From: Hexactinellida sp. DTS-2022
Lineage: Eukaryota > Porifera > Hexactinellida
Reading direction: 5' to 3'
Assembly: GCA_028753945.1 (NCBI GenBank)
Contig: JAPNXP010000001.1
Span: 10,220,501 to 10,284,500, forward strand
DNA: 64,000 nucleotides
The position numbers were made by a program, and so were the translations under genes. Below are positions 32,506-43,400 of the stretch, piece after piece; positions within the stretch are counted from its first letter, which is position 1; each line of letters begins with the position of its first letter. The notes under the pieces are model-generated. The model saw only the letters and a list, made by a program, of their open reading frames with translations, ran no database searches and had not been told where the DNA came from.

Positions 32506-33312
32506 CTATTGTAGCTGGTATCCTTCTTGAGTATTCACTTCCTTTGGAGGTGTATCATAAGGCCTCAATACAACCAGTTTAATTCTAATCCTACTAAAGT
32601 CCGGTATCAGAGTTAAATAGAATCCCATTAATTCCGCGAATATTATCCATTCGACTACAGCTCTGGAGTAATCTATAGACAGCCCTAAGCTATAATACTC
32701 CACAAGACCGGTGTCACTAGCTATAGCAGTCGTGTTGTATCTGTGTGTTCTGTAGAACTGCAGGGCAGGGTGGTAGCTCACCAAGAAGAAGTAGAAGAAC
32801 AGAAGGATTCCCACAACCGTCATTACCAACTGAATGCACATAACTAACCATTTCCACCAGACACGCTTTGGAGGTAGCATAATTCCGATTGCAATCTGTC
32901 CGAACGAGAACACATATTGTAGGAATATTGCAAGCACCGCGGACGCGAAGTGTATTTTGCTGGAGGTATCTGAATCGTCGTATTCGAAAGCCGCAACTGC
33001 AATTAGGAAGAATAAGGCGAGTACTCCGATTATAAACACGACTAGGTTGAATATTCTGAAACACAAACTCTTTATATGTGTATAGGTGTCTTTATAACGT
33101 ATGTAGCAAACAATGAGAGCAAACAGTGCAGCCAGGGAGTATACCATGACAAAGAATCCGTTTTCTATAGGAAATGCTCCCGTGTCGCTAATGTAGGGGA
33201 ATATGGGTCTAAAGTGCCCCTGCGTGACTCCTATGGTATAAGTAAGGAGGTTCCCCAACACAAATACCAAACAAGTAAGTACAATAAAACTCCATGCAGG
33301 AATATATCGCAT
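32506..33312 (-). CDS. DRAM/TMEM150-family membrane protein
   Basis: An intact intronless frame of 268 aa with about six hydrophobic segments (residues about 8-28, 54-72, 88-110, 122-148, 158-182 and 218-238). The motif YISDTGAFPIE (40-50) after TM1 is the hallmark of the DRAM/FRAG1 family. The C terminus is cytoplasmic and polar (ending EGYQLQ). DRAM proteins are lysosomal membrane proteins linked to autophagy. The size and the YISDTG loop favour DRAM1/2 over TMEM150, but one cannot be named with certainty. NTT in the loop near residue 195 is a possible glycosylation site. Start ATG 33310-33312, stop TAG 32506-32508. It stands alone, with repeats on both sides. Confidence 0.85.
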   Translation of the reverse strand: MRYIPAWSFIVLTCLVFVLGNLLTYTIGVTQGHFRPIFPYISDTGAFPIENGFFVMVYSLAALFALIVCYIRYKDTYTHIKSLCFRIFNLVVFIIGVLALFFLIAVAAFEYDDSDTSSKIHFASAVLAIFLQYVFSFGQIAIGIMLPPKRVWWKWLVMCIQLVMTVVGILLFFYFFLVSYHPALQFYRTHRYNTTAIASDTGLVEYYSLGLSIDYSRAVVEWIIFAELMGFYLTLIPDFSRIRIKLVVLRPYDTPPKEVNTQEGYQLQ

Positions 33313-33394
33313 TGTATTAATCTGTATTCAATTCAATAAGGGAGTATCTGATATTCCGAGTATTTATGGCTAATGTAGTTAACAGCTAAGTTCT

Positions 33395-33540
33395 GTTAAT
33401 TAATATATTGATTATGTTGTAAATGCAAGATCATGCAACTAATATTGTTAAGTCTATATTAAAATTAGATTCGCTGTTAGTTCTTTGCAAGTTATACGTA
33501 TTTGGTAATAAATTAATTCAACTGGGTGTATACATGTATA
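33395..33540. repeat. Partial third copy of the 11/15 kb interspersed repeat
   Basis: The strings 'attaatatattgattatgttgtaaatgcaa' (split), 'gcaagttatacgtatttggtaataaatt' and 'caactgggtgta' match the first 140 bp of 15882-16610 with more divergence, so this is an older copy. Confidence 0.6.
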
Positions 33541-34007
33541 CAAATTAGTTGCTAACATCTTTGAGAATGCAAATTTAAAATTGTTTTGAAATTGTCCGAG
33601 ATAAGACGAGGCCCGTGGCTTTATCAGATCGGCAGGTTAAAAAGAAGTCCCATCCCATTCCCACGGCACCCTGGAGATAGCGGTGTCAACTTTATAATAT
33701 AACTCGAGCAGTAGAACTCCATAGCTGTTAATTGTATTTATACTCTATTTATCTCTCTTTGTAGTTGTTCCTTATTTAAAAAATTAACAAACACCGTGCA
33801 ACTTCCTTTACTCAACACTCTACATAATATGACCAAAGAGAACCCAACCTGATTATTTTGACCAAATATTATCAACCTACCTTTTCTCTTAAATTCATTA
33901 GTAAACGAAACATAGACACGTAATTGGTAAGAGTGGGACCTGCTGTTAGGAACCTATGTATTCCAATTCAGGGGAGGAAAACTTGGTCAATGCATTCAAT
34001 AAAACTA

Positions 34008-34412
34008 CGTACCTAGCAACTAAATATTGTCCATCTATTCTGTATAAATATTTGCAAAAAGTTAGCACGAGGAGAGTAATCCCCATTGGGTTAACAACAA
34101 GTTGCCATTCACTATCAGACTCTAACTAGGACGAACTACCAGACTGTCTGTCTTGGCTCCACCGAGGTGTCGTCGCGTCGACAGACAGCTGACAGTTGCT
34201 CTCAGAGCTTGCACTCGCTACACAAGTGTCCGGGGACTTTCCCCGAAGCAGGTTCCACACAGGAATTGGGAGCTTCGAGAGTGAATCTTCCCGTGCTAAT
34301 TACATCAGCTCGCTATCTCTATTTATACCGCTTGCTCTGATGAATGCATTCATCAAGGGTCTGTTATATAGTGACATAATTTCAGGGAGGAAATGGTTGA
34401 AATGGCACTGGG
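34008..34412. repeat. 400-bp dispersed repeat, copy 2
   Basis: Direct-orientation duplicate of 23890-24295, about 10.1 kb away, with very few differences. The sequence then diverges into 'caagccttagttcac'. Confidence 0.75.
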
Positions 34413-34763
34413 GCAAGCCTTAGTTCACAAGCGTAGCGAGTAACAATTGGGATCTAAGTGGGATTATATTTAAAGTAGAATAGCCAGGTGCTGCATTTGG
34501 TGACAGGCCGCACCCAATTTTTGTACACACCAAATTCCAATAGCATAGTATGTAGGTGCGGAAATTCAGTATACAAATAAATTAATTATTTGTCGCCCGT
34601 TCATACAAAGGCTAGACACTTAGAGAATAATAGTTAATAATTTAAAATACAAGCGAGGGTCGTTATCCCAAGTGGAATATGTGAACACGCGCATAGTACA
34701 GAAGATCAGTTTGGTTGTAAGTCTTTATACCAATATGGCATAGAACACTCTGAGTATCTATAT

Positions 34764-35016
34764 CAGAGACGGAACCGGTCGGGTCTGACCGGCACCGGTC
34801 GACCGGTCGGGTCGGGTCGGGTCGGGTCGGGTACCGGTCGGAATCTTGACCGGCCAGTCGAACCCTGACCGGCCGGTCGAGATCTCTATATGATCTATTC
34901 GATATCATAATATCATAATTTGTTTTCTATTATTTATAAATTATTGCTAGCTATGATTGACCGGTCGACCGGCCGGTCGGGTCGGGTCATGAAAATCCCG
35001 ACCGGTTCCATCTCTG
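34764..35016. mobile_element. hAT-like MITE built of ACCGGTCGGG units, copy 1
   Basis: Ends CAGAGACGGAACCGGTCGGG and CCCGACCGGTTCCATCTCTG; the flanks are imperfect 8-bp repeats (ATCTATAT/CTCTATAT). The interior left arm has tandem 'gggtc' units. The right arm, from 'gatctattcgatatc' on, is repeated inverted at 35124-35273. Confidence 0.75.
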
Positions 35017-35123
35017 CTCTATATGTATTAATTTTTAAGAAATCTGCGCCTTTGCGACTCTAGATTTAAATGAGCTCGCTCACAGGCGCCTAAATTACTC
35101 AATTTATACAACGTTTATGGGGG

Positions 35124-35273
35124 CAGAGATGGAACCGGTCGGGATTTTCATGACCCGACCCGACCGGTGCAGTTGGAAATTTGACCCGACCCGACCGGTC
35201 AATCATAGCTAGCAATTATTTATAAATAATAGAAAACAAATTATGATATTATGATATCGAATAGATCATATAG
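35124..35273. mobile_element. hAT-like ACCGGTCGGG MITE, truncated inverted copy
   Basis: Starts CAGAGATGGAACCGGTCGGG and runs as the reverse complement of the right half of 34764-35016 until 'gatcatatag', then stops. Together the two copies form an inverted repeat with arms of about 130 bp and a spacer of about 110 bp. Confidence 0.75.
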
Positions 35274-35458
35274 AATTCCCATAGGCTAAAAAAATTTCCC
35301 ATTCCCATCCCATATGGGAATCCTGTGGGACAGACAAATATAATTCAGATACGTAAATACTAGAGATAAAATAATCGAATAAAATATAAACTGATAGAAA
35401 AATAAACATAACTCAACAGAATCCCACAATAAAGTATAAACAGATACGCAGATTGGTA

Positions 35459-35535
35459 AACGAGCCCTTCGGTCTCGGTCGCTTTGCGACGGATCGGTAC
35501 TACGCACCTCAGTTAACGGCCGCTGTGCTGCCTTA
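35459..35535. repeat. GCGAAGCG dispersed repeat, inverted copy
   Basis: ACGAGCCCTTCGGTCTCGGTCGCTTTGCGAC (split across the segment) is the reverse complement of the core at 15840-15885; the following 'ttaacggccgc' also matches. Confidence 0.5.
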
Positions 35536-35645
35536 CTCCTCACCCGGCACCCTTTCTACCATGAAAAATGGTAGAAATGGAAGTTATATACATCCCTTTA
35601 TAATAAACGCGAAATTCGTGTTCAACATACTTGTTTACCCATAAT

Positions 35646-35848
35646 TAGGGTGACCATTGTCCAATTTTTAGCCTGGACAGTCCAGTTTTTTACAATTATT
35701 GTTCGATGTCCAATAATTTTCTAAATTGTCCAGGTTTTTTTTGCAGGTATTTCTTATTATCATCCAATTGTCTCCGATTCGTTCACATTAAACTAATACA
35801 GTGTCCAGTTTTTTATAACCTGTGTCCAGGAATCCTCTGGTCACCCTA
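35646..35848. mobile_element. MITE with TAGGGTGACCA ends
   Basis: The terminal inverted repeats TAGGGTGACCA and TGGTCACCCTA are exact. The interior has repeated 'tgtccagtttttta' and 'gtccagg' motifs on both strands. About 203 bp, non-coding. Confidence 0.75.
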
Positions 35849-36253
35849 CCTATACTAATACCCGTTGAAAGCTAACTTCTAGGTTGATTTTGAATTTTCA
35901 TTAATTTGTTTACTTATTTGTGTAAACAACAACAACAAATATTAAATATTATAAATATATAAATGCGAAAAAAACTAGAGATAAAATAATATAAACCGGG
36001 ACACAACAACTCAACAGAGTCCCACAATAAAGTATAAACAGATAAGCAGATTGGTCAATACGACCTAAGATCGAGAGACATTAAATCAATTGACATAAAA
36101 TTAAATTGGTTTTGAAAGATAGAGGATCTCTGTAAAGGGTTTGAGTTATAAAATGCAAACATTGATAAAATAAATTTTCTATATTATCAGTGGAAATACG
36201 TGTAACGATGAACAATACAGAATAGTTGTGGATCCGATCCAAAATAGAATTGA

Positions 36254-36545
36254 TTAACCGTGTTCGTACTAACGAGGTTCTACTGTATGTACTGGTATAT
36301 AATGTTACATTGTTAATACTTTACCACATTCAATTCTAATCTATGAATGTTTCACGTAGCAGATAGTAAATTCAGACATTGTGTAACTACAGTATAACCT
36401 CGTTAGTACGAAGAGTCAGGGCACCGTCTAAATTCGTTCGCCTTATCTGGAATTCGTATCATCTGTATTGAAAAGGCTTTGAAGGGGGCTGAAATATTGT
36501 TTGTATTAACCGGAGTTTCGTAACCGCACTAACGAGGTTCTACTA
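36254..36545. mobile_element. Pogo-like MITE (36388-36545) and an adjacent half element (36254-36286)
   Basis: TACAGTATAACCTCGTTAGTA to GCACTAACGAGGTTCTACTA forms a near-complete element at 36388-36545. A right end alone (GTACTAACGAGGTTCTACTG) lies at 36266-36285. Confidence 0.65.
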
Positions 36546-36873
36546 GGTGGTATATTCGCGATTTCCTTTAGCTATACAACTATTTTCTAGCATGTACCAA
36601 CGGAACAAAATAACAATACTAACCCGCTATTGCTAGCTTTTGTACCAATACGTAATTATGAAGATTCAGTTCCGCTAATTAGTTATGTGTGAATACCTGA
36701 CTAATGTGTTATTATTCTAATTATAGTGCTACTTACTTGAATACTGTATTATTATTATTACAAGGCTGTACACCTGTGCTATAGTTGTTGCTAGCTAATT
36801 TACTGCAACACCTGTGCGCTGTATCTCCAACTAGCTAGCAGCAAGTGTTTCTACCGGCCTGACAACACACGAG

Positions 36874-36880
36874 TATAAAA
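36874..36880 (+). promoter_or_regulatory. Candidate TATA box of the A1CF/RBM47-like gene
   Basis: TATAAAA 56 bp before the ATG at 36937, in otherwise moderately GC-rich DNA. Spacing suits a short 5' UTR. Confidence 0.55.
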
Positions 36881-36936
36881 CACCGCTCGAATTATACATA
36901 TCATTTCACCTCAACTATTATTCTTATTATTCAGAA

Positions 36937-38312
36937 ATGATGCCTCAAGCGGACAGCTTTTCCAGCGGCCTGACCTCAGGCTCCGACTCTGACCCGGAGC
37001 TAGACCGCTCCTCCCCCCTCCCCATCGACACTGAGTCTGTGCTCTCCTCGAGCCCCGCCTCCGAGAGCGGGAGCGGGCTCTCCTGCGAGCCCCTCCTCCC
37101 CGCCCTCCTCTTCCTCAAGGACTCCTACCTGTTGCAGCAGACCGCCAGTCGCAGACGCTGGCTGCGCGCCTCGGGCCCGCCCCCGCGTCCCGGCGACACC
37201 GGCGAGGGCAGCCGCGAGGTCTACGTGAGCCGGATCCCGCGGGACTGTCTCGAGGACGAGCTGATCCCCCTGCTCGAGCGGGCCGGCGAGATAGACGAGT
37301 TCCGCCTCATGCTGGACCACAACCGGGTGGGCAGCAGTCGCGGCTACGCATTCTGCGTCTACGCCAGCGAAGCAGCCGCTAGGACTGCCATACAGGAGCT
37401 GGACGGACACCAGCTGCGCCCCTGTCGCATGATCTCCGTGACGCGCTCCCAGGACAACCGGCGGCTCTATCTGGGCGGCCTCCCTCGCTACGTGGCCTCG
37501 GAGGAGATATTCGCAAAGCTATCAAAGCTGTGCGAAAACGTGAGTTCTTATTGTTGTTATTTGTTGTTGTTGTTTACTAGTGTATCTTGTAGCTGAAGGA
37601 AGTGATCATCTACCCCAGCATGCTAGACAAGACCACGAACAGAGGGTTCTCCTTCCTGGAATTCCTATCGCACGCAGACGCTGTCAGGGCCTGCAAGCAG
37701 CTCTCGCGGCGCCCGCTCTTCCTCTGGGGGCGCACCCTCAGCATAGACTGGGCGGTGCCCGAGATGGAGGTGCCGGGGGACAAGATGACTAGCGTTAAAG
37801 TCGTGTTTCTGCGGAAACTGACGCTGGACACGAGCGAGAGGGAGCTGCAAGAGATCTTCTCTCAGTTCGGACAAGTGGACCGCATCAAGAAGATGAAAGA
37901 CTTCGCCTTTGTGCACCTGGATTCGCACGCGGCCAGTCTCAAGGCGGTCAGCTGTTTGGACGGCGCCGAGATCCGCGGCTCCCGGATAGAAGCCACCCTC
38001 TCGAAGCCTGTGGATCGCCGCGAGTACCGCAAGTGGAAGGAGAGCAAGCACCGCTCCACGCGGCGCCTCGCCCCCGCCCCCTGCGAATACCCCTTCTTCC
38101 TGCCGGCCCCCCAGCCCGAGCCCGGGTACTACTTCTGCTCCAACCCCCCCCTCTACTCGCCCCTCCCGCAACACCCTTTTGGCCTCAACTACCTCCCGGT
38201 CCCGCCCGCCCCGCTGCCCTCCCAGCTGCTCTTCTCGCCGCTCATGACCCGCTTCGGACCCCCCTTCCAGACCCCCTCCCTCGTGCACACGCCCTACATG
38301 CCGCACTTCTAG
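36937..38312 (+). CDS. A1CF/RBM46/RBM47-like three-RRM protein, 2 exons
   Basis: Exons 36937-37539 and 37593-38312, with a 53-bp GT-AG intron in phase 0, give 440 aa. After an acidic, Ser-rich N terminus (1-90) come three RRMs. RRM1 (about 93-170) has RNP2 VYVSRI and RNP1 RGYAFCVY. RRM2 (about 176-255) has LYLGGL and NRGFSFLEF. RRM3 (about 268-340) has VVFLRKL and DFAFVHLD. The linkers LWGRTLSIDWAVPE and RIEATLSKPVD are diagnostic of the hnRNP R/Q-A1CF-RBM46/47-DND1 family, which binds mRNA to control stability, editing or germ-cell fate. The C-terminal 90 residues are Pro/Leu/Tyr-rich without a dsRNA-binding domain, unlike A1CF. The coding region is very GC-rich. Which vertebrate paralogue it corresponds to cannot be settled from sequence alone. 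Confidence 0.9.
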
Positions 38313-39020
38313 CAAATTCAAGCAACAAACAACCGAAATTATGTACTCACTGGCACGCATCACTCAGCGATTCATTCCGAAGAAATATAGTTTATAGCGT
38401 GTATAGTAGCTGCTTAGTTTGTATATAATCTATTAGATTTTATTTTCTGTATTTTATCCTAATTGAAGATTTATTAAATCAGACGAACTATAACTATTTC
38501 TTATCTTCATACATGGGACATGGTCACATGGGGGCTAAATGTAACCATATGATGGAAGAGATACTGTCCTATAATTTGATTGCACTGGTATAGTAACTAC
38601 GGAGCCTAACTAGTTCTAAATAAAGCAGCATTATTGTGGAATAAGGTATCAAGGGCCTAGACTGCTCGTATAAATCAAGCTAGCTAGCAGCTAGCGACCA
38701 ACTCCAGCTCGCTAGCTGATAAGCAATTGGGTATCCACGCTAGGCTAGGGGCTAACTATCAGTCCTTTTGTGAGTTCTTTTGCGGCAATTAAACACAGTT
38801 CCATTAAGAAATGCGGTCCTGTAAAGATTAAATGTACCTTGCTAGGAATGGTTAACATTGTGCAGGTACATCGTACACATCTCGCTTTGGAGTCACGTGG
38901 ATTTCTTAGGTATAAATATTCGTAACGCTTGGATTGTGTAATGTCATAAGTTATCTGTGTTATACATCGCAAATACTCGTATATAATACGAGGTCCAGTT
39001 ATATAAAATAAGATTAGAAA
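38313..39020. other. 3' flank between convergent genes
   Basis: Contains an AATAAA near 38621-38626 and otherwise no recognisable element, between the A1CF/RBM47-like gene and the minus-strand gene at 39388. A 109-codon minus frame (38745-39074) has no features of a real protein. Confidence 0.4.
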
Positions 39021-39112
39021 TACAGTCGAAATCGGGTTTTTTTGCCCCCCAAAATGCACGACAAAAGGAGGCAAAAAAAAACAATAAGCAAAAAAACCCG
39101 ATTTCGACTGTA
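39021..39112. mobile_element. Tc1-like hairpin MITE (TACAGTCGAAATCGGG)
   Basis: Exact inverted arms TACAGTCGAAATCGGGTTTT and complement enclose about 45 bp, with TA at each end. Single left ends TACAGTCGAAA also occur near 26874 and 49572. Confidence 0.8.
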
Positions 39113-39387
39113 CCGTATATAACTTACTAGCACCTTTGTTAATTTAACCGGCTAATAATATAACCGTAGACATTCTTCATACTAAACTAATGTCCATGCA
39201 ACAGGTACAACTGTACTCTGTTTAGCTCATTATACAACTGACCTTATTATCATAGTTAAAGTGATGTAATTTAATCGAATAATATAATATTCCTAATAGA
39301 GAGTGGACAATCTATTTCGTGTTGAAGTATAAGTGTGATCATTGGTGTTATAATTGAGGTAATAGATAGAGTCTGGTCTCGTAAGTA

Positions 39388-40029
39388 TCAAGTTGTGGCA
39401 TCTAGGTAGCGTGCAGGAATGTTTGAGAACCGGGAGAGTTTGAATGGCTCTTTCTCTAACTCGTTACATCCAGTGTTCAGATTCTTTTGCTTCACAGCGT
39501 GCTCTAGGAGTTTGGCTTTCTGTTGCTCTTTTAGTTGTTTGCTCCTGCGAACTCGCTCAACCTCCCGTGTCTTCGTAGAACCGATCCAGTCCTTCTGGTA
39601 CTGCATGGAGATCAGGTTAAACATCTGGACCTCGTCCTCGGGTTCTTTAACCTTAAAAACTATTTTAGCTTTAGAAGATTTGAAACTTTTCTCAGGTTTG
39701 GGGCACCAGAATGGCTGCTCTGCTTTGGTTATTTTCCGTCTCAGTTGCTTCTGTTTGATGGGCGGGAGCTTGACGCTCTCCCGCTGCCACTCGTGCTTCC
39801 TGTCCTCAGTGGAGTAGGGGGGCCGTACGTCCGGCGGGAGCGTATCCTCCTCCGGGGCATCCTCGGGTCCCCACTCGCTGTGCACCGCCCACTCGGGGAA
39901 AGAGGCCGAGGCGAGGCCTACCGACCTCAGCTTCGGCAGGTCTGTTCCGTCCCCGAACCAGTCGGGCTTCTTCTGCGGAGGCAGGATCGGCTCTACCCTC
40001 CCCACTGCCGCGGCTGTACCCTCAGACAT
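39388..40029 (-). CDS. Unrecognised 213-aa protein
   Basis: A continuous GC-rich frame from ATG 40027-40029 to TGA 39388-39390 with no intron. The N terminus is acidic/Pro-rich (KPDWFGDGTD, EWGPEDAPEEDTLPPD). The middle is basic with FWCPKPEKSFK. A predicted helical, highly charged stretch (about residues 150-190) holds RVRRSKQLKEQQKAKLLEH. The C terminus is FKLSRFSNIPARYLDATT, a K/R-F-x-N-I/V-P-A-R pattern seen at the ends of some ciliary/microtubule-associated proteins of the enkurin-like kind. That resemblance is weak and I do not assign a function. Its composition contrasts with the flanking AT-rich DNA, and it is flanked by MITEs on both sides, so it is likely a real host gene. Confidence 0.7.
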   Translation of the reverse strand: MSEGTAAAVGRVEPILPPQKKPDWFGDGTDLPKLRSVGLASASFPEWAVHSEWGPEDAPEEDTLPPDVRPPYSTEDRKHEWQRESVKLPPIKQKQLRRKITKAEQPFWCPKPEKSFKSSKAKIVFKVKEPEDEVQMFNLISMQYQKDWIGSTKTREVERVRRSKQLKEQQKAKLLEHAVKQKNLNTGCNELEKEPFKLSRFSNIPARYLDATT

Positions 40030-40078
40030 TAGCTATAGTATACTACTGAACTTAATTGTTATGGATAAGTAGTGATAC

Positions 40079-40268
40079 TACAGTCGACTCCGCTTAATAG
40101 AGTCACCTCGGGACCAGGTCGCTTTGACCCGATTAAGCGGAGAAATCTATTAACCGAAAATATTTTAAAAGCCAAAATGTAATTTCGTCCTATAAATTCT
40201 GGGAAATTTAACCCGATTAAGCAGTGAAATCTATTAACCGGTGGCTCTATTAAGCGGAGTTGACTGTA
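40079..40268. mobile_element. Tc1/pogo-like MITE 'ctattaagcggagt'
   Basis: Ends TACAGTCGACTCCGCTTAAT and ATTAAGCGGAGTTGACTGTA are near-perfect inverted repeats with TA flanks. The interior repeats 'cccgattaagcgg..aaatctattaaccg'. It lies 50 bp upstream of the start codon of the 39388-40029 gene, so it may sit in that gene's 5' region. Confidence 0.85.
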
Positions 40269-40476
40269 CTGTTAATAATTATGCAGCAAACAAGTCATTA
40301 TAACATTCAAACTATAACAGATATCAATTCACTAACATTAGAATTATAAGATAAGGTCGAGCAAAGAATCATATTCGAAGAATTCTAAGTTCACATGCCA
40401 TGCAAGTAGATAGACTAACAACACAACTTCTATAAGCTAATACTCAACACAATGAGTCAGACTGTAACTCCGTTAG

Positions 40477-43400
40477 CTAAGAGAAGCCGCCGCCTGGCGG
40501 GGGGAGGCTGTAGGCCCCCGTCATCGTGCTGGACCTCCCGAATGACCCGGTGTGCGGGGCGCTCCTCCCTAAGGGAAGACCTTAAAGCCAGCTATATTAA
40601 TATCACACTACACATAGGATTAGCAGTAGAACCTCGGTAGTACGAACACGGTATTAAGAAATAAATACGAAGATTATTTCAGTCCCCTTCAAAGCCATTT
40701 CAATACAAATGCCACCAGGTAATACGAATTCGGGATAAGGCGAACGTGTTTTGAAGGTCCCCTGGTGTTCGTACTAACGAGGTTATACTGCATATAATTC
40801 CCAAATTGTAATTATGAATCTCATCTAGCACCAGGGATCATATGCGTATTATATTTGTATAAACAGTTGGAATATACCTTATTATAGGAAATTAACGCGC
40901 CATTAAATTAATACGACGGAATTAACGCTCCATGAAATTAACGCGAATTGCTCCAATTCGCGTTAATTTCCTACAATAAGGTAAACACACTTAGTAACCC
41001 CGGATACAATCCCATACTAATAGTCGTGACTAACTACCCTAACGAACAAAGGTATTACAATTGGTATAATATACTACCTCGACTGCTCTGGAAAGAGCCG
41101 TGAGATTCCTGATTGGAGTCTAGGAACAGCTCGATGTAACGCCGCCCTAAACATAACGTTAATAAGTGCAACAGAAGCGTAGCGGTATCTCACCGATGGT
41201 CTGTCTGTCTTTGTTCATGACAGCCTTGGCGTCTCCGTGTGTGCTGAACTGAACCTCCGCCTCCCCCGAGGCCCGGCCCGAGCTGTCGAACCGGATGTTC
41301 ACAGCTGACGGGACGTACGGGTAGAAGAACTGGTAGATTTCGTCCTCAGTCGCCGAGAAGGGGAGTCCGCGCATCCGCACCACGTGTCCTAATACAAACA
41401 GATAACTGTACAGTAATACCGGAGATACTCGAATACAGTAGATCCTCGTTAATACGAAGACGGTAAAATTTGTTTGCTTTATCCGGAGTTCATATTACCT
41501 GGAGTAATAACAATTGTATAGACATTGTAGGGACCTGATTCTGTGGAACTGTTTGTTCGTCTTATCCGGAAATTCGTATTAACCGTGTTCGCACTAACGA
41601 GGTTCTACTGTAGCTAAGCATAACTAACCACCAGCTTGTTGGGGAGGAGCTCCTCTCGGGGAATAAGTTCCCCCTCCTCCTCTGCCCCCGCCCGAGTCGT
41701 GTCCGTAGTTCTGATAATCGTAGTCGTCTTCGTACTGGTAATCGTAGTCGTACTCAGAGTCGTCGTAGCCCTACACAGCTGGTAATCAGGGGGGGGGGGG
41801 GGACAGTGGTCTTTGTATACAACCGAAATGAAAATCAAAATGATTTAAAGTAAATTGTTTTAATATTTGAACAGGACAAAAAGTATTTATACAGTAACAA
41901 ATTTTACAGCAAGTTATAATATACTATATATTGACTATTCAAATCAGCAAATACACAAAGTCTATATAAATAACGTTAATTAAGTTCAAATCATGGCTAT
42001 GGTTCAATCAAATCAATGATTTATATTACTCTAAAAAATTTTAAATAATATTTTTTTCGGTCAACATACAGTCAGGTTCTTTTATTATGAGCGTTCAAGG
42101 AAACAAAAATTGTGTTCATAATAGAGAGATTTCATAATAAGCGAACTTAACTTAATACAAACCCAATGTAAGTTGTTAAATTGGCACCATAGCCCATAGG
42201 GCTTGTTCATAATAAAATCCAATAAAAATATAACCTCTAACAATTCACAAAAATATCTAGATGAGTTAACATAGTAAAGATTTTCATATTAAGCGGACGA
42301 AAACTGTTCAGTAGTCCTGTACTATACACTACAGACCTTATAGTAGTCCCGTACTATAATGATACACTACAGACCTGTTTGTACGACCCGCGGCCGCGGC
42401 TGCCCATAAATGCACTCCTCCCGCGCCCGTCTCGTCCGTCTCTCCCGTCTCTCCCGTCTCTCCTGCCGCTCCTGATCCCGCGGGAGGGCCCGGAGCCCGG
42501 CCTGTCGTAGGGGGTGGGTCGGAAGGTGCGGGAGCTGTAGTAGCTGTCTCCGTCTGAGTGCGAGTTTCTGTGCATCTCGTCCAGCGTGCTGGGGAACAGC
42601 TCCACGTACCTGCGTACACGCGACATTAATAGGGCAGTAGGGGCGTACCACTTCTATCTGTTCGAAATTAAACAATTCATTGATATTTATTGATTTTTTT
42701 ATATCTCTAAAACTGTACATAATATTGTAGATTAAATATCCGCCGTAACACTTTAACTGGTGCGGCGTCGCCGGACCAGATACAAATAATATAAAATTAA
42801 CCGCCGCACCACTTTTCGAAAGGAATTGCCGCGCCTGTACTGTACTAAACAGTGATCAGAAAGCTATAAACTTGATAGAAGGCATTTCTAATCAAATTAC
42901 ATCTGATTTTTTTGATTGATTTGTACAGTCTCTTGGTGCTATGCACTCAGTTATCAATAATCAATACGAAATAATACAAATAATTAACTTCGTATCAAAG
43001 TACGGATATTTATCATTAATAACACAAATTAATATACAAATAACATAGGTAGAGAGGAGCCGCATAACAAATATACTCAAGTGAGACCATACCTGACATA
43101 TGCACATATAATGATATTCCTACTGCTCACAGTACACAACACAGATTCCTGAATTGTACTTGAACTTACTGACCGCTATAGTATACTTAGCATTGAATAA
43201 CCCTTTAATTGAGATACTAGTTAATCCTAGACTATGCCAAAAGTTTGAAATGAATTGATTTAGTAACTACCCTTCTAACCAACCTGTGCCCAATGTGTCC
43301 ATTGTTCAGTTTCAAAGCCTCCTCTATATTGTGCACAGATTCCAATTGCACAAACCCTTCTCCCGAAGCCCTCCCGTCATGTTGCTGCACTAACAATATC

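Noticed and set aside
37000-38428. Several long frames antisense to or overlapping the A1CF/RBM47-like gene
   Set aside because: GC-rich coding DNA opens other frames; only the plus-strand frame with three RRMs and a spliced junction is meaningful.
40452-40640. Short plus-strand frame starting MSQTVTPLAK
   Set aside because: It is the antisense of the last hnRNP H exon (40477-40568), which fits the gene's phase and length exactly.
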